A stretch of 45,295 nt of DNA, taken from NCBI RefSeq assembly GCF_000582785.1, contig NZ_HG931173.1, forward strand, positions 12,369-57,663, read 5' to 3'. A program made the translations under genes and the position numbers. This DNA is from Candidatus Blastococcus massiliensis AP3. GTDB taxonomy: Bacteria; Actinomycetota; Actinomycetes; Mycobacteriales; Geodermatophilaceae. This document shows positions 1 through 10,263 of the stretch, piece by piece. The number at the start of each line of letters is the position of its first letter. Within the stretch, counting starts at the first letter, position 1. Under the pieces are notes generated by a model that made no database searches, was not told the origin of the DNA, and saw nothing but the letters and a program-made list of their open reading frames with translations.

Positions 1-3057
<3,057 letters not shown>

Positions 3058-3146
3058 TCAACACCCTGCCGACGTGGATCTCCCCCTTCGGGGTGGGGTC
3101 GGCGGGCTCGGCTTGGCCCCGGACGCCCCCGCGCCGATGGGACGAC

Positions 3147-4949
3147 GTGCTCCGAGACCCCTCCCACTCGCCGGCCGCCGCGCTCGACCGCGTGCTCGCG
3201 GGCCAGATCCGAAGCGTGTTCCAGCCCATAGTCGACCTCGACAGCGACGCCGTCGTCGCCTACGAGGCGCTCGCCCGTGGGCCGGAGGGACCGCTCGAGC
3301 GCCCCGACGCGATGTTCGCCGCCGCCCGCGCCGCAGGCCGGCTGCCCGAGCTGGACGAGGCCTGCCGGGCCGCGGCATTCCGGGGCGCGGTGAACCACGG
3401 CCTGCTGGCCCCCACCACCGTCTTCGTCAACGTGGAGCCGGAGGTGCTCGACACCGCCCCGCTGGCCGACCTGCTGGCCATCGCCGCCGCCACCCCGCGC
3501 GAGCTCCGGATCGTGCTGGAGGTGACCGAGCGCGCGCTGGCCGCCCGGCCCGCGGAGCTGCTGCGGACGGTCGAGCGGGTACGCAGCCTCGGCTGGGGCA
3601 TCGCGCTGGACGACGTGGGCGCCGACCCGATGTCGCTGTCGTTCATGCCGCTGCTGCGGCCCGACGTCGTCAAGCTCGACCTGCGCCTGGTGCAGGGTCG
3701 CCCGGGGCCCGCGGTGGCCCAGGTGATGAACGCGGTCAACGCCTATGCGGAGCGCACCGGCGCGCTCATCCTGGCCGAGGGCATCGAGACCGAGACGCAC
3801 CTGGCCACGGCCCGGTCGCTCGGCGCCAGCCTGGGTCAGGGATGGCTGCTCGGCCGTCCGGCCGACGGCCCGGCCACGCACCGGCGGTCCGGCGAGCTGC
3901 GACTGCCCCCGGCGGAGTGCCACTCGAGCCACCACGGCGCCGAGTCGCCGTTCGCCTGTCTGCCGCCGGGCACCCAGCTCCGGAAGGCACCGAAGTCGCT
4001 GCTGGTGGAGCTGAGCAAGCAGCTGGAGCGCGAGGCGCTCCGGGTCGGCGAGACCTGCGTGGTCGCCGCCACCTTCCAGGAGTCGCGGCACTTCACCGCC
4101 GCCACCGTGCACCGGTACGCCGAGCTGGCCGGTGCCACCGGTTTCGTCTGCGCCGTCGGCGAGGGGCTGGACGTCGAGCCGCTGCCGGGGATCCGTGGCG
4201 CGACCCTGGCCCCGACCGACCCGGTGCGCGGCGAGTGGGACGTCACCGTCCTGGGCCCGCACTTCGCAGCGGCCCTGCTGGCTCGCGACCTCGGCTCCAC
4301 CGGCCCCGACCTGGAGCGCGAGTTCGAGTACGCGCTCACCTACCACCGGACCACGGTCGTCCACGCGACCCGGGCACTCCTGTCCCGCGTCGCCCCCGCC
4401 GAGACCCCGCCACCGGTGCCCTCGATCCCGTCACCCCGCAGCGGCGACGTCGACCACCGCAGCCGGCTGGAGGAGCTGACCGGCACCGACCCGCTAACCG
4501 GACTGCCCGCCCGGCTGCGCACCCAGGAGCTGCTCGAGGTCGCCACGTGGGACGCGCGCACCGGCGGCAGCGTCCTCGCCGTGGCCACCGTCGACCTGGA
4601 CGGTCTCGGCTCGGTCGCGGACCGGTTCGGCCGTCCGGCCGCCGACGAGCTCCTGCGCGCGGCGGCCCACCGCCTCCGGGCGCAGCTCCGCCACGGCGAC
4701 CTGGTGGGCCGGCTCGACGGCACCCGATTCGTCGCTGCGATCCCGGGCCTGTCCCCCGCCACCGCGACGTCCGAGACGGCGCGGATCGCCTCCGGCCTCG
4801 CCGAGGCCGTCGGCGCGCCCTTCGTGGTGGCCGGTCGACCGGTCGTACTCGACGTGCGGGTCGGCACCGCCCTGTGCCCCGGGGACGGCGACGACGTCCC
4901 GGCGCTGCTGGGCCCGGCCCGGACGCCAGGCGGCGCCGGCCTGTCCTGA
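3147..4949 (+). CDS. EAL-DICT-GGDEF protein, probable c-di-GMP phosphodiesterase with a dead GGDEF domain
   Basis: Three domains are readable in a 600-residue product. The first is EAL (about residues 15-235), with motifs YEALARG, FVNVEP, LEVTE, DDVG, VKLD, AEGIET and GQGWLLG; the residues expected for metal binding and hydrolysis are all present. The second is a DICT sensory domain (about 265-405), and the third a C-terminal GGDEF domain (about 430-600). The GGDEF active-site loop reads RLDGTRF, so the GG(D/E)EF residues are lost and cyclase activity is unlikely. The expected role is hydrolysis of c-di-GMP controlled by the DICT domain, in the cytoplasm, since no membrane segments are seen. 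An in-frame GTG at 3054 would add 31 low-complexity residues. I prefer the GTG at 3147 because the extension does not look like protein, though its ribosome site is weak. Confidence 0.85.
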   Translation: MLRDPSHSPAAALDRVLAGQIRSVFQPIVDLDSDAVVAYEALARGPEGPLERPDAMFAAARAAGRLPELDEACRAAAFRGAVNHGLLAPTTVFVNVEPEVLDTAPLADLLAIAAATPRELRIVLEVTERALAARPAELLRTVERVRSLGWGIALDDVGADPMSLSFMPLLRPDVVKLDLRLVQGRPGPAVAQVMNAVNAYAERTGALILAEGIETETHLATARSLGASLGQGWLLGRPADGPATHRRSGELRLPPAECHSSHHGAESPFACLPPGTQLRKAPKSLLVELSKQLEREALRVGETCVVAATFQESRHFTAATVHRYAELAGATGFVCAVGEGLDVEPLPGIRGATLAPTDPVRGEWDVTVLGPHFAAALLARDLGSTGPDLEREFEYALTYHRTTVVHATRALLSRVAPAETPPPVPSIPSPRSGDVDHRSRLEELTGTDPLTGLPARLRTQELLEVATWDARTGGSVLAVATVDLDGLGSVADRFGRPAADELLRAAAHRLRAQLRHGDLVGRLDGTRFVAAIPGLSPATATSETARIASGLAEAVGAPFVVAGRPVVLDVRVGTALCPGDGDDVPALLGPARTPGGAGLS

Positions 4950-4952
4950 GAC

Positions 4953-5255
4953 TCAGGCCTCGGTGGCCCGGTCCAGCAGCTCGACCGGGAACGGCGGCCG
5001 GCCGACCCCGGTGACGCGGGTGTTGCCCCAGGGGTCGGACTCCCTGGCCTCGGCGACGCCGGTGCCGTGCGGTGTGGTCAGCTCCAGCCTGGTGCGCGGA
5101 GGTACCGCTGCCGCGACGCGCCCCGACCACACCACGGTGCCGGCCAGCGGGTCGAACCGCGCGCCCAGCACGGCCCGCGCCGTCCTCGACGGCTGCCCCT
5201 CGACCGCGAGGCCGACCTCGCCGTCGTAGCCCTCGGGTTCCTCGTGCTCGCTCAT
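4953..5255 (-). CDS. DUF4873 domain protein
   Basis: This is a small soluble protein of 100 residues. Its sequence matches my memory of the DUF4873 family: an N-terminal YDGEVGLAVEG segment, a central FDPLAGTVVWSGRV, and a C-terminal DPWGNTRVTGVGRPPFP signature. In actinobacteria this domain is found alone or attached to flavin monooxygenases; its function is unknown. The start ATG at 5253-5255 has an excellent ribosome site (GGAGGAAGCG just before it). The gene lies 32 bases downstream of the TetR gene in the same direction, so the two probably share a transcript. It sits in a three-gene module with the divergent diiron oxygenase, which suggests a role connected with that oxidation. Its stop is four bases from the stop of the convergent EAL gene. 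Confidence 0.8.
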   Translation of the reverse strand: MSEHEEPEGYDGEVGLAVEGQPSRTARAVLGARFDPLAGTVVWSGRVAAAVPPRTRLELTTPHGTGVAEARESDPWGNTRVTGVGRPPFPVELLDRATEA

Positions 5256-5287
5256 CGCTTCCTCCGTCGGTGGTCCGGCGTGGACGG

Positions 5288-5953
5288 TCAGCGCGGCGGG
5301 AGCAGCAGGCCGAGCCCGCCGTGGGCCAGCTCGGTGAGCTGGTCGACCAGCTCGGCGGCCGGCACCGTCCGTGCGGCCGACCACCAGTGCGACGCCAGCT
5401 GCACCATGCCCACGACCCCGTAGGCCCAGGTCATCGCCGCCTGGGTCTCGCGGCCGGCGGCGGCCAGTCGCTCGGTCATCCTGGCGCCGAGGGCCTCGGC
5501 GATCTCGCGCTCCGTGGCGGCCACCAGGTCGGCACGACCGGAGCGGCCGGCCTGGGCGTAGGCGAAGCGGTAGAGCTCCGGCTCGTCCTCGATCAGCGAC
5601 ACGAACGCGGCGATCACGGCCCGCAGGGAGGCCCGGTCGTCGGCCCGCTCGACGAGCAGCTCCCCCATCAGCCGGGGAAGCAGGATGGCGTCGGAGATGC
5701 GGCCCAGCACCGCGTCGACGAGTTCGTCCTTGTCGGCGAAGTACCGGTAGATGACGGTCTTGGACACCCCGGCGCTGCGCGCGACGTCGTCCACCGCGAA
5801 GTCCGGACCGGCCAGGCGCACCGCCTCGACGGCGGCGGCGACCAGCTCCTCGCGCCGCGCGCGCCGGTGCTCGGTCCACCGGGACCGCCGCCCGTCGGGG
5901 GTCGCCGGCACGGCGACGGGCGGGGTCTCCACCACCGGTTGCATGTGTTCCAC
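5288..5953 (-). CDS. TetR-family transcriptional regulator
   Basis: This is a one-component DNA-binding repressor of 221 residues. The helix-turn-helix lies at about residues 35-80 and reads FAVDDVARSAGVSKTVIYRYF, a standard TetR recognition helix. The remainder is an all-helical ligand-binding domain with no recognisable ligand signature. The first possible start is the GTG at 5951-5953; an ATG three codons on (5942-5944) is an alternative. The gene is divergent from the AurF-like oxygenase and precedes the DUF4873 gene in the same direction. It most likely represses both directions from the intergenic inverted repeat at 5954-5966. The ligand is unknown. Confidence 0.9.
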   Translation of the reverse strand: MEHMQPVVETPPVAVPATPDGRRSRWTEHRRARREELVAAAVEAVRLAGPDFAVDDVARSAGVSKTVIYRYFADKDELVDAVLGRISDAILLPRLMGELLVERADDRASLRAVIAAFVSLIEDEPELYRFAYAQAGRSGRADLVAATEREIAEALGARMTERLAAAGRETQAAMTWAYGVVGMVQLASHWWSAARTVPAAELVDQLTELAHGGLGLLLPPR

Positions 5954-5966
5954 GGTAACAGCTACC
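5954..5966. promoter_or_regulatory. Candidate operator between tetR and the diiron oxygenase
   Basis: The short inverted repeat GGTA-ACAGC-TACC directly abuts the GTG start of the TetR gene and lies about 40 bases before the oxygenase start. Position and symmetry suit a TetR operator that would block both divergent promoters. The arms are only four bases, so this is tentative. Confidence 0.35.
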
Positions 5967-6006
5967 TTTCGTCACGCCGCACTCGACGTCCATGGGGAGC
6001 CCGCCG

Positions 6007-6942
6007 ATGACCGCCACACTGCCGTCCGGCACCACCGAGCACGCAACCGCCACGCGCAAGGCGCCGGTCGATCGGGAGGCGCTGTCCACGCGGCTGCTGG
6101 GCTCCGCGGCGAAGAAGTCCTACGACCCGCTGGTCGACATCGACTGGGACGCGCCGATCCCGGAGCACCTCTACGGCCTGTCGCCGGAGTGGTCCAGCCT
6201 CTACGGCACCTCGCTCTGGGACCGGCTCACCGAGGAGCAGCGGGTCACCCTCACCGTGCACGAGTACTGCTCGATCTCCGGCGTCGGCATCTGGTTCGAG
6301 TGCCTGCTCATGCAGCTGATCCTGCGCGACATCTACGGCGACGACCCGGCGCAGCCGCACGTCCAGTGGGCGCTGACCGAGATCGCCGACGAGTGCCGGC
6401 ACTCCGTCATGTTCGCCCGCACGGCCGAGACCTTCGGCGCCCCCTCCTACCAGCCGCCGAAGCGCATCCTGCGCCTCGGCAAGGCCTTCGCGGCCCGGGG
6501 CTACGGGCCGGCCGCGTACGCGGCGATCCTGGTCGCCGAGGAGATCCTCGACATCTTCCAGCGCGACCTGATGAAGGACGAGCGCGTGCAGCCGCTCACC
6601 CGGGCCACCAGCCAGATCCACGTCGTCGAGGAAGCCCGGCACATGCGGTTCGCCCGCGAGGAGGTGGCCCGCCGGACCCCCGAACTCGGGCGCCTGCAGC
6701 TGCGCCGGCACCGCACGGTCGTCGCGGCCGTAGCGGCGATCGTGGCGGACAACCTGGTGCAGCCCGAGGTGTACGCCTCCGTCGGGCTGGACCCGAAGAC
6801 GGCCAAGGAGGCGGCACGCAACAACGAGCACTACGCCGCGAAGCTGCGCGAGGCCTCGGCGGGCCTGGTGTCGTTCCTGCGCGAGGTCGGGCTCATCGGC
6901 GGGCCCTCCGAGCGCCTCTGGAAGCGCGCCAACCTCATCTGA
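6007..6942 (+). CDS. AurF-like non-haem diiron oxygenase
   Basis: The product (311 residues) belongs to the AurF / p-aminobenzoate N-oxygenase family, ferritin-like helical proteins that use a diiron centre to oxidise small organic substrates. Metal-ligand patterns are visible: HEYCSISGVGIWFE, EIADECRHSVMF (ExxRH) and HVVEEARHMRFAREE (ExxRH plus a following EE). I chose the ATG at 6007 because GGGGAG precedes it at good spacing; the in-frame ATG at 5992 has no ribosome site. The gene is divergent from its probable TetR regulator. The substrate cannot be told from sequence: AurF itself oxidises an arylamine, while other members act on other small molecules. The stop codon is followed at once by a copy of the repeated 3' element. 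Confidence 0.85.
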   Translation: MTATLPSGTTEHATATRKAPVDREALSTRLLGSAAKKSYDPLVDIDWDAPIPEHLYGLSPEWSSLYGTSLWDRLTEEQRVTLTVHEYCSISGVGIWFECLLMQLILRDIYGDDPAQPHVQWALTEIADECRHSVMFARTAETFGAPSYQPPKRILRLGKAFAARGYGPAAYAAILVAEEILDIFQRDLMKDERVQPLTRATSQIHVVEEARHMRFAREEVARRTPELGRLQLRRHRTVVAAVAAIVADNLVQPEVYASVGLDPKTAKEAARNNEHYAAKLREASAGLVSFLREVGLIGGPSERLWKRANLI

Positions 6943-7000
6943 AAGAGGACCCCGTCCTCCCCGCACCTCGCGAGCTCGGGACGGTGCCCTGGACGGGGCC
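6943..7000 (-). repeat. 3'-end repeat element, copy A
   Basis: This is the first of three related elements of 58-61 bases that begin at the base after a stop codon (others at 7941-7998 and 9656-9716). In the sense of the AurF mRNA it contains a perfect GAGGAC-CCC-GTCCTC hairpin, then CCTCGCGAGCTCGGG, then CCTGGACGGGGCC. By hand alignment about 42 of 58 positions agree with copy B without gaps. The strand given follows the orientation of copies B and C on the plus strand. Confidence 0.7.
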
Positions 7001-7021
7001 GTCCGCTGGGCACGTGACGCC

Positions 7022-7810
7022 TCAGCGTTGCGCGAGTTGCGTCGCGTAGAGGCAGATGGCTGCGGCGGCGGCGAGGTTGAGGCTCTCCGCCCGGCCACGC
7101 ATCGGGACCCGCACCCGGGCGTCGGCGAGTGCGGCGAGCTCCGCCGGGACGCCGCGGGCCTCATTCCCGAACAGCCAGAGCACCGGCCCGGCCAGCCGAT
7201 CGCCCAACCCGTCCAGCGCCACCTCTCCCCCGCCGTCGGCGGCCAGCACCGTGCCGCCGGCGCGCTGCCACGCGGGCAGGAACTCGTCGAGAGGCGCGCC
7301 GCGCACGACGTCGACGTGGAACAGGCTGCCGGCGCTGGCCCGCACGGCCTTGCCCCCGTAGGGGTCGGCCGAGCCGGCGCCGAAGACCACCGCGCCGGCG
7401 CCGCAGGCGTCCGCGGTGCGCAGCACGGTGCCGGCGTTCCCCGGATCGGCGAGCTCGGCCAGCGCCACGGCGAGCCGCGGCGGCGCGGCGAGCACGTCGT
7501 CGGCCGGCACGTCGCGCAGCGCGCAGACGGCGATCAGGCCCTGCGGGGTGACCGTCTCGGACAGCCCGGCGGCCGCCTTCTCGGTGACCGGCCGGACCGG
7601 CACGGCTGCGGTGGCGAGCAGGTCGCGGTGCGCGTCGATGGCGGCCTCGGTGGCGAACACCTCGCGGACGCCGTCGGGGCCCGCCAGCGCCTCGGCCACG
7701 GCCTGGCGCCCCTCAGCGAGGAACAGCCCCGCGGCGTCCCGGCCGGCGCGGCGGGTGAGCTTGCGCGCGGCGACGATCCGCGCCGACCGCTCGGTCAGCA
7801 CCTCGGTCAC
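7022..7810 (-). CDS. tsnR: SpoU/TrmH-family RNA 2'-O-methyltransferase (TsnR-like)
   Basis: This is a SAM-dependent ribose 2'-O-methyltransferase of the SPOUT (trefoil-knot) class, acting on rRNA or tRNA, 262 residues. The N-terminal part (RIVAARKLTRRAGRDAAGLF) is the substrate-binding domain. The C-terminal SPOUT part has ELADPGNAGTVLRTADACGA, LFGNEARGV and a final RAESLNLAAAAAICLY, the three classic motifs. The GTG at 7808-7810 is chosen because GAGGGGAG precedes it. It follows infC-rpmI-rplT in the same direction, as in many actinobacteria, but a 188-base gap with a strong hairpin and a repeat separates it from rplT. The symbol is by position and family; the exact nucleotide methylated is unknown. 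Confidence 0.88.
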   Translation of the reverse strand: MTEVLTERSARIVAARKLTRRAGRDAAGLFLAEGRQAVAEALAGPDGVREVFATEAAIDAHRDLLATAAVPVRPVTEKAAAGLSETVTPQGLIAVCALRDVPADDVLAAPPRLAVALAELADPGNAGTVLRTADACGAGAVVFGAGSADPYGGKAVRASAGSLFHVDVVRGAPLDEFLPAWQRAGGTVLAADGGGEVALDGLGDRLAGPVLWLFGNEARGVPAELAALADARVRVPMRGRAESLNLAAAAAICLYATQLAQR

Positions 7811-7824
7811 GTGGCTCCCCTCGT

Positions 7825-7880
7825 CGAGATCTGCACATTCGCCTGCTTCCGGTCTGAAGGGGGCGAGTGTGCCGATCTCG
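7825..7880. repeat. Imperfect long hairpin between rplT and tsnR
   Basis: Two 19-base arms, 7825-7843 and 7862-7880, are inverted copies with two mismatches around an 18-base loop. The arms start CGAGATCTGCACATTCGCC and its near-complement. It sits just upstream of the tsnR ribosome site. It has no U-run, so it is not a typical intrinsic terminator. It could be a dispersed palindromic repeat or an RNA processing site. Confidence 0.7.
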
Positions 7881-7940
7881 CCCCGGACAGACGCCGACGC
7901 CGCCGGTGCCGGCCCGTGCGGACCGGTCACCGACGGCGTC

Positions 7941-7998
7941 GGCCTCGTCCAGAGGCTCACCCCGAGCGTGCGAGGGGTGAGGAGGACGGGGTGTTTCT
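7941..7998 (+). repeat. 3'-end repeat element, copy B
   Basis: This is the second copy of the element, abutting the TAA stop of rplT. In the rplT mRNA sense it keeps CCCCGTCCTCC and CCTCGCACGCTCGGGG. It can form a perfect 7-bp stem TCACCCC/GGGGTGA around a 10-base loop that holds the conserved CGCACGCT core. Confidence 0.7.
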
Positions 7999-8388
7999 TT
8001 ACGCGGCCTGGGCGCCGGTCGCCTGCGGGTTCGCGGCGAGCGCCGCCCGGGCGGACTCGACGAGCGAGGCGAACGCAGCCGGCTCGTTGACCGCCAGCTC
8101 GGCCAGGACCCGACGGTCCAGCTCGATGCCGGCCAGCTTGAGCCCCTGCATGAACCGGTTGTAGGTCATGTCGTTCAAGCGGGCCGCGGCGTTGATCCGG
8201 GTGATCCACAGCTTGCGGAAGTCGCCCTTGCGGGCCTTCCGGTCGCGGTAGTTGTAGGTGGCCGAGTGGAGGATCTGCTCCTTGGCCTTGCGGTACAGCC
8301 GCGAGCGCTGACCGCGGTAACCGCTGGCCTGCTCGAGGACGCTACGGCGCTTCTTCTGGGCGTTGACCGCCCGCTTCACGCGTGCCAC
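7999..8388 (-). CDS. rplT: 50S ribosomal protein L20
   Basis: This is the L20 protein of the large ribosomal subunit, which binds 23S rRNA and is needed early in assembly. It has 129 residues. The N-terminal basic helix [20 protein letters not shown] and the central [26 protein letters not shown] region are diagnostic; the C-terminus has a short alanine-rich extension. The ATG at 8386-8388 is clear. It lies 43 bases after rpmI in the infC-rpmI-rplT transcript. In some bacteria L20 represses this operon by binding its leader; that is not evident from this sequence. Confidence 0.98.
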   Translation of the reverse strand: MARVKRAVNAQKKRRSVLEQASGYRGQRSRLYRKAKEQILHSATYNYRDRKARKGDFRKLWITRINAAARLNDMTYNRFMQGLKLAGIELDRRVLAELAVNEPAAFASLVESARAALAANPQATGAQAA

Positions 8389-8431
8389 GTGAGTGCTCCT
8401 GTCTTTCTAAAGGTCAGATGGAAAGGGGCGC

Positions 8432-8626
8432 TCAGAGGCCCAGCAGCTTCTTCATCCGCGGCGCGTCGGCCGGGGACAGGACGCCGATGCCGCTCACGCG
8501 GCGCTTGCGGCTCGAGGACTTGACCTCGAACTTGTGCTGGTTGTTGGTGTGCTCGCGCACCAACTTCCCCGAGCCGGTCACGCGCACGCGCTTGGCCGTG
8601 CCCTTGTGGGTCTTCTGCTTCGGCAT
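8432..8626 (-). CDS. rpmI: 50S ribosomal protein L35
   Basis: This is a small basic large-subunit protein of 64 residues. It begins MPKQKTHKGTAKRVRVTGSG and ends in a RMKKLLGL tail, both typical of L35. The start is the ATG at 8624-8626. An in-frame upstream GTG would add 21 residues unlike L35, so the ATG is preferred. It is the middle gene of infC-rpmI-rplT. Confidence 0.97.
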   Translation of the reverse strand: MPKQKTHKGTAKRVRVTGSGKLVREHTNNQHKFEVKSSSRKRRVSGIGVLSPADAPRMKKLLGL

Positions 8627-8726
8627 GTCCCTCGTCCTGTTCGTCTGGATGTCGCTGCCGCGCGGCAGCGCGGAGCTGCAGCACGGCACCGGCCGTGTTC
8701 GGTCCTGCGGTCGATCGGGCGCCCGG

Positions 8727-9326
8727 TCAGGCCTGCGCGGCCTGCTCCTCGTTCGCCGTCCCGGACGCCGAGGCCTTCTCCGCCTTCGCGGTCCGACGCG
8801 CGGCGTCGGTGGCGGCCTGGTTCCGGTGGGGAGCGATCACCATGACCATGTTCCGTCCGTCCTGCTTGGGGTTGGACTCGATGACGCCCAGCTCGCTGAC
8901 GTCGGCGGCCAGCCGCTGGAGCAGCCGGTAGCCCATCTCCGGTCGCGACTGCTCGCGGCCACGGAACATCACGGTGATCTTGACCTTGTCGCCGCCCTTG
9001 AGGAAGCGCTCGACGTGGCCCTTCTTGGTCTCGTAGTCGTGCGGGTCGATCTTGAGGCGCAGCCGCATCTCCTTGATGACGGTGAGCGCCTGGTTCCGCC
9101 GGGCCTCGCGGGCCTTCTGGGCGGACTCGTACTTGAACTTCCCGTAGTCCATGAGCTTCGCGACCGGCGGCCGGGCCATGGGAGCGACCTCGACGAGATC
9201 GAGCTCCGAGTCCTGGGCCAGACGCAGCGCTTCGCCGATCGACACGACGCCGACCTGCTCGCCCTCGGGGCCGACCAGGCGGACCTCGGGAACGCGGATA
9301 CGGTCGTTGATGCGGGGCTCGGTGAT
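8727..9326 (-). CDS. infC: Translation initiation factor IF-3, probable ATC start
   Basis: IF-3 keeps the 30S subunit free and checks start codons. The mature sequence begins [20 protein letters not shown]. The N-domain runs to about residue 75, then the linker helix with [20 protein letters not shown], then the C-domain with [18 protein letters not shown] and VMFRGREQ. No ATG or GTG lies near the expected start. Instead an ATC at 9324-9326 stands five bases after AGGAG, giving 199 residues. Rare AUU/AUC/AUA starts are known for infC and let IF-3 repress its own translation. A longer frame from an upstream start at 9455 would run through the leader hairpin, and I consider it untranslated. Confidence 0.93.
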   Translation of the reverse strand: MTEPRINDRIRVPEVRLVGPEGEQVGVVSIGEALRLAQDSELDLVEVAPMARPPVAKLMDYGKFKYESAQKAREARRNQALTVIKEMRLRLKIDPHDYETKKGHVERFLKGGDKVKITVMFRGREQSRPEMGYRLLQRLAADVSELGVIESNPKQDGRNMVMVIAPHRNQAATDAARRTAKAEKASASGTANEEQAAQA

Positions 9327-9655
9327 GGCCTCTCCTCTGCTCTTGCCTGTGAGGAGCTCACCCGATCCGGGGCCGGAGAGCGACGAAGGCCCCGCGAGCG
9401 TCAGCTCACGGGGCCCACTCTCCGGTCGCACGCGCCTGGGGCACGTGCGGGTCACGACAGCCGACCGGGGCCGGTTCTCGCGATCCGGGACCTGAGCGCC
9501 TGGATCGGCGTCAGGTGGGAGCGGGCTCCTCTTGGATCAGCGGCCCGGGGCGGGGCCGCTGGATGGTTCGCGCGCCTCATGTAGCGGGGGGAGGCACGCC
9601 CACCTTACAGCGTCGCGCCCCCGCCGGTCATTCCCCCCAGGTGAGGTGAGGGAGC
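9327..9655 (-). promoter_or_regulatory. infC operon leader and promoter region
   Basis: About 330 bases without a gene separate infC from the convergent-side repeat C. The infC-proximal part holds the leader hairpin at 9388-9415 and the AGGAG ribosome site. The distal part (about 9480-9650) must carry the operon promoter, but I could not assign a convincing -35/-10 pair. No short peptide ORF with a good ribosome site was recognised. Confidence 0.55.
9388..9415 (-). terminator. Leader hairpin upstream of infC (possible attenuator)
   Basis: In the infC transcript two 12-base arms (9404-9415 and 9388-9399) pair fully apart from one G-U, around a 4-base loop TGAC. The stem is GGCCCCGTGAGC with GCTCGCGGGGCC. 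The following sequence is TTCGTCG, not a run of U. It could be an attenuator or a structural element of the ribosomal-protein leader. It ends about 60 bases before the infC start. Confidence 0.6.
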
Positions 9656-9716
9656 GGCCATCCTCCAGGGACCCGCGCCGAGCGTGCGAGGTGTGGGGGG
9701 GAAGGGTGGTCCTTCG
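9656..9716 (+). repeat. 3'-end repeat element, copy C
   Basis: This is the third copy, abutting the TGA of the PH-domain gene. It shares GAAGGACCA, the CACCTCGCACGCTCGG core and CCTGGA...GGCC with copies A and B, but it is three bases longer and has lost the GTCC side of the first hairpin. Confidence 0.6.
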
Positions 9717-10211
9717 TCAGTCGTCGTAGAGGAGCGGCGGGCGCACCGGGTCCTTCGCCCGGGCGGCGGCGTGCAGCGCCCGCAGCCCCTCGATGGCCCG
9801 CACCGCGTACTCGCCGTCGGCGGCCTGCAGCCCCAGCAGCGAGACCTCGTCCCCGTTCTCCAGGGCCAGGGCTCCCCACGCCGACCTCCGGTCGAAGCGC
9901 ACCCCCCGCACCGCCTGCCACGGGAACGCGTGGTTCACCAGCAGGTTGCGCACCCGGACGCCGTCGGCGTCGGCGTCGACGCGGGAGCGGCCGAGGAACA
10001 GGACGCCGACCGCGAGCAGCACGCCGATGCCGGCCAGGGCGATCTGGTCGAGGAGGCCGTAGTTCACGACGGTGTTGGTCGTCGACGGCAGGGACAGCGC
10101 GACCACGGCCATCACCACGAGGACCACCACGGCGATCCCGGCGAGGATCAGCCGCAGCTTGCGCGGCACGGCCGTCACGGGTCCAGGGGTGTCGAGGGCG
10201 GGGCCGGACAT
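9717..10211 (-). CDS. PH-domain (bPH_6-type) membrane protein
   Basis: The 164-residue protein has two N-terminal membrane helices, about residues 20-43 (LRLILAGIAVVVLVVMAVVA) and 55-76 (DQIALAGIGVLLAVGVLFLG). A cytoplasmic bacterial PH-like domain follows, with GVRVRNLLVNHAFPWQAVRGVRF and a conserved aspartate-rich tail. Members of this family are common in actinobacteria and often lie next to ribosomal or cell-wall genes; no biochemical role is established. The ATG at 10209-10211 is the only good start. It is divergent from the metallo-hydrolase gene, with about 50 bases between them. Confidence 0.8.
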   Translation of the reverse strand: MSGPALDTPGPVTAVPRKLRLILAGIAVVVLVVMAVVALSLPSTTNTVVNYGLLDQIALAGIGVLLAVGVLFLGRSRVDADADGVRVRNLLVNHAFPWQAVRGVRFDRRSAWGALALENGDEVSLLGLQAADGEYAVRAIEGLRALHAAARAKDPVRPPLLYDD

Positions 10212-10263
10212 GCCCCCATGGTGTCAGCACCCGCGGCGCGGCCGGCTGGCAGAGTGCGGGGAC

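Noticed and set aside
4953-6089. Single 378-codon frame spanning the TetR and DUF4873 genes
   Set aside because: It is a fusion of a wrong-frame reading of tetR with the true DUF4873 frame; DUF4873 has its own strong ribosome site and the TetR protein is complete in another frame.
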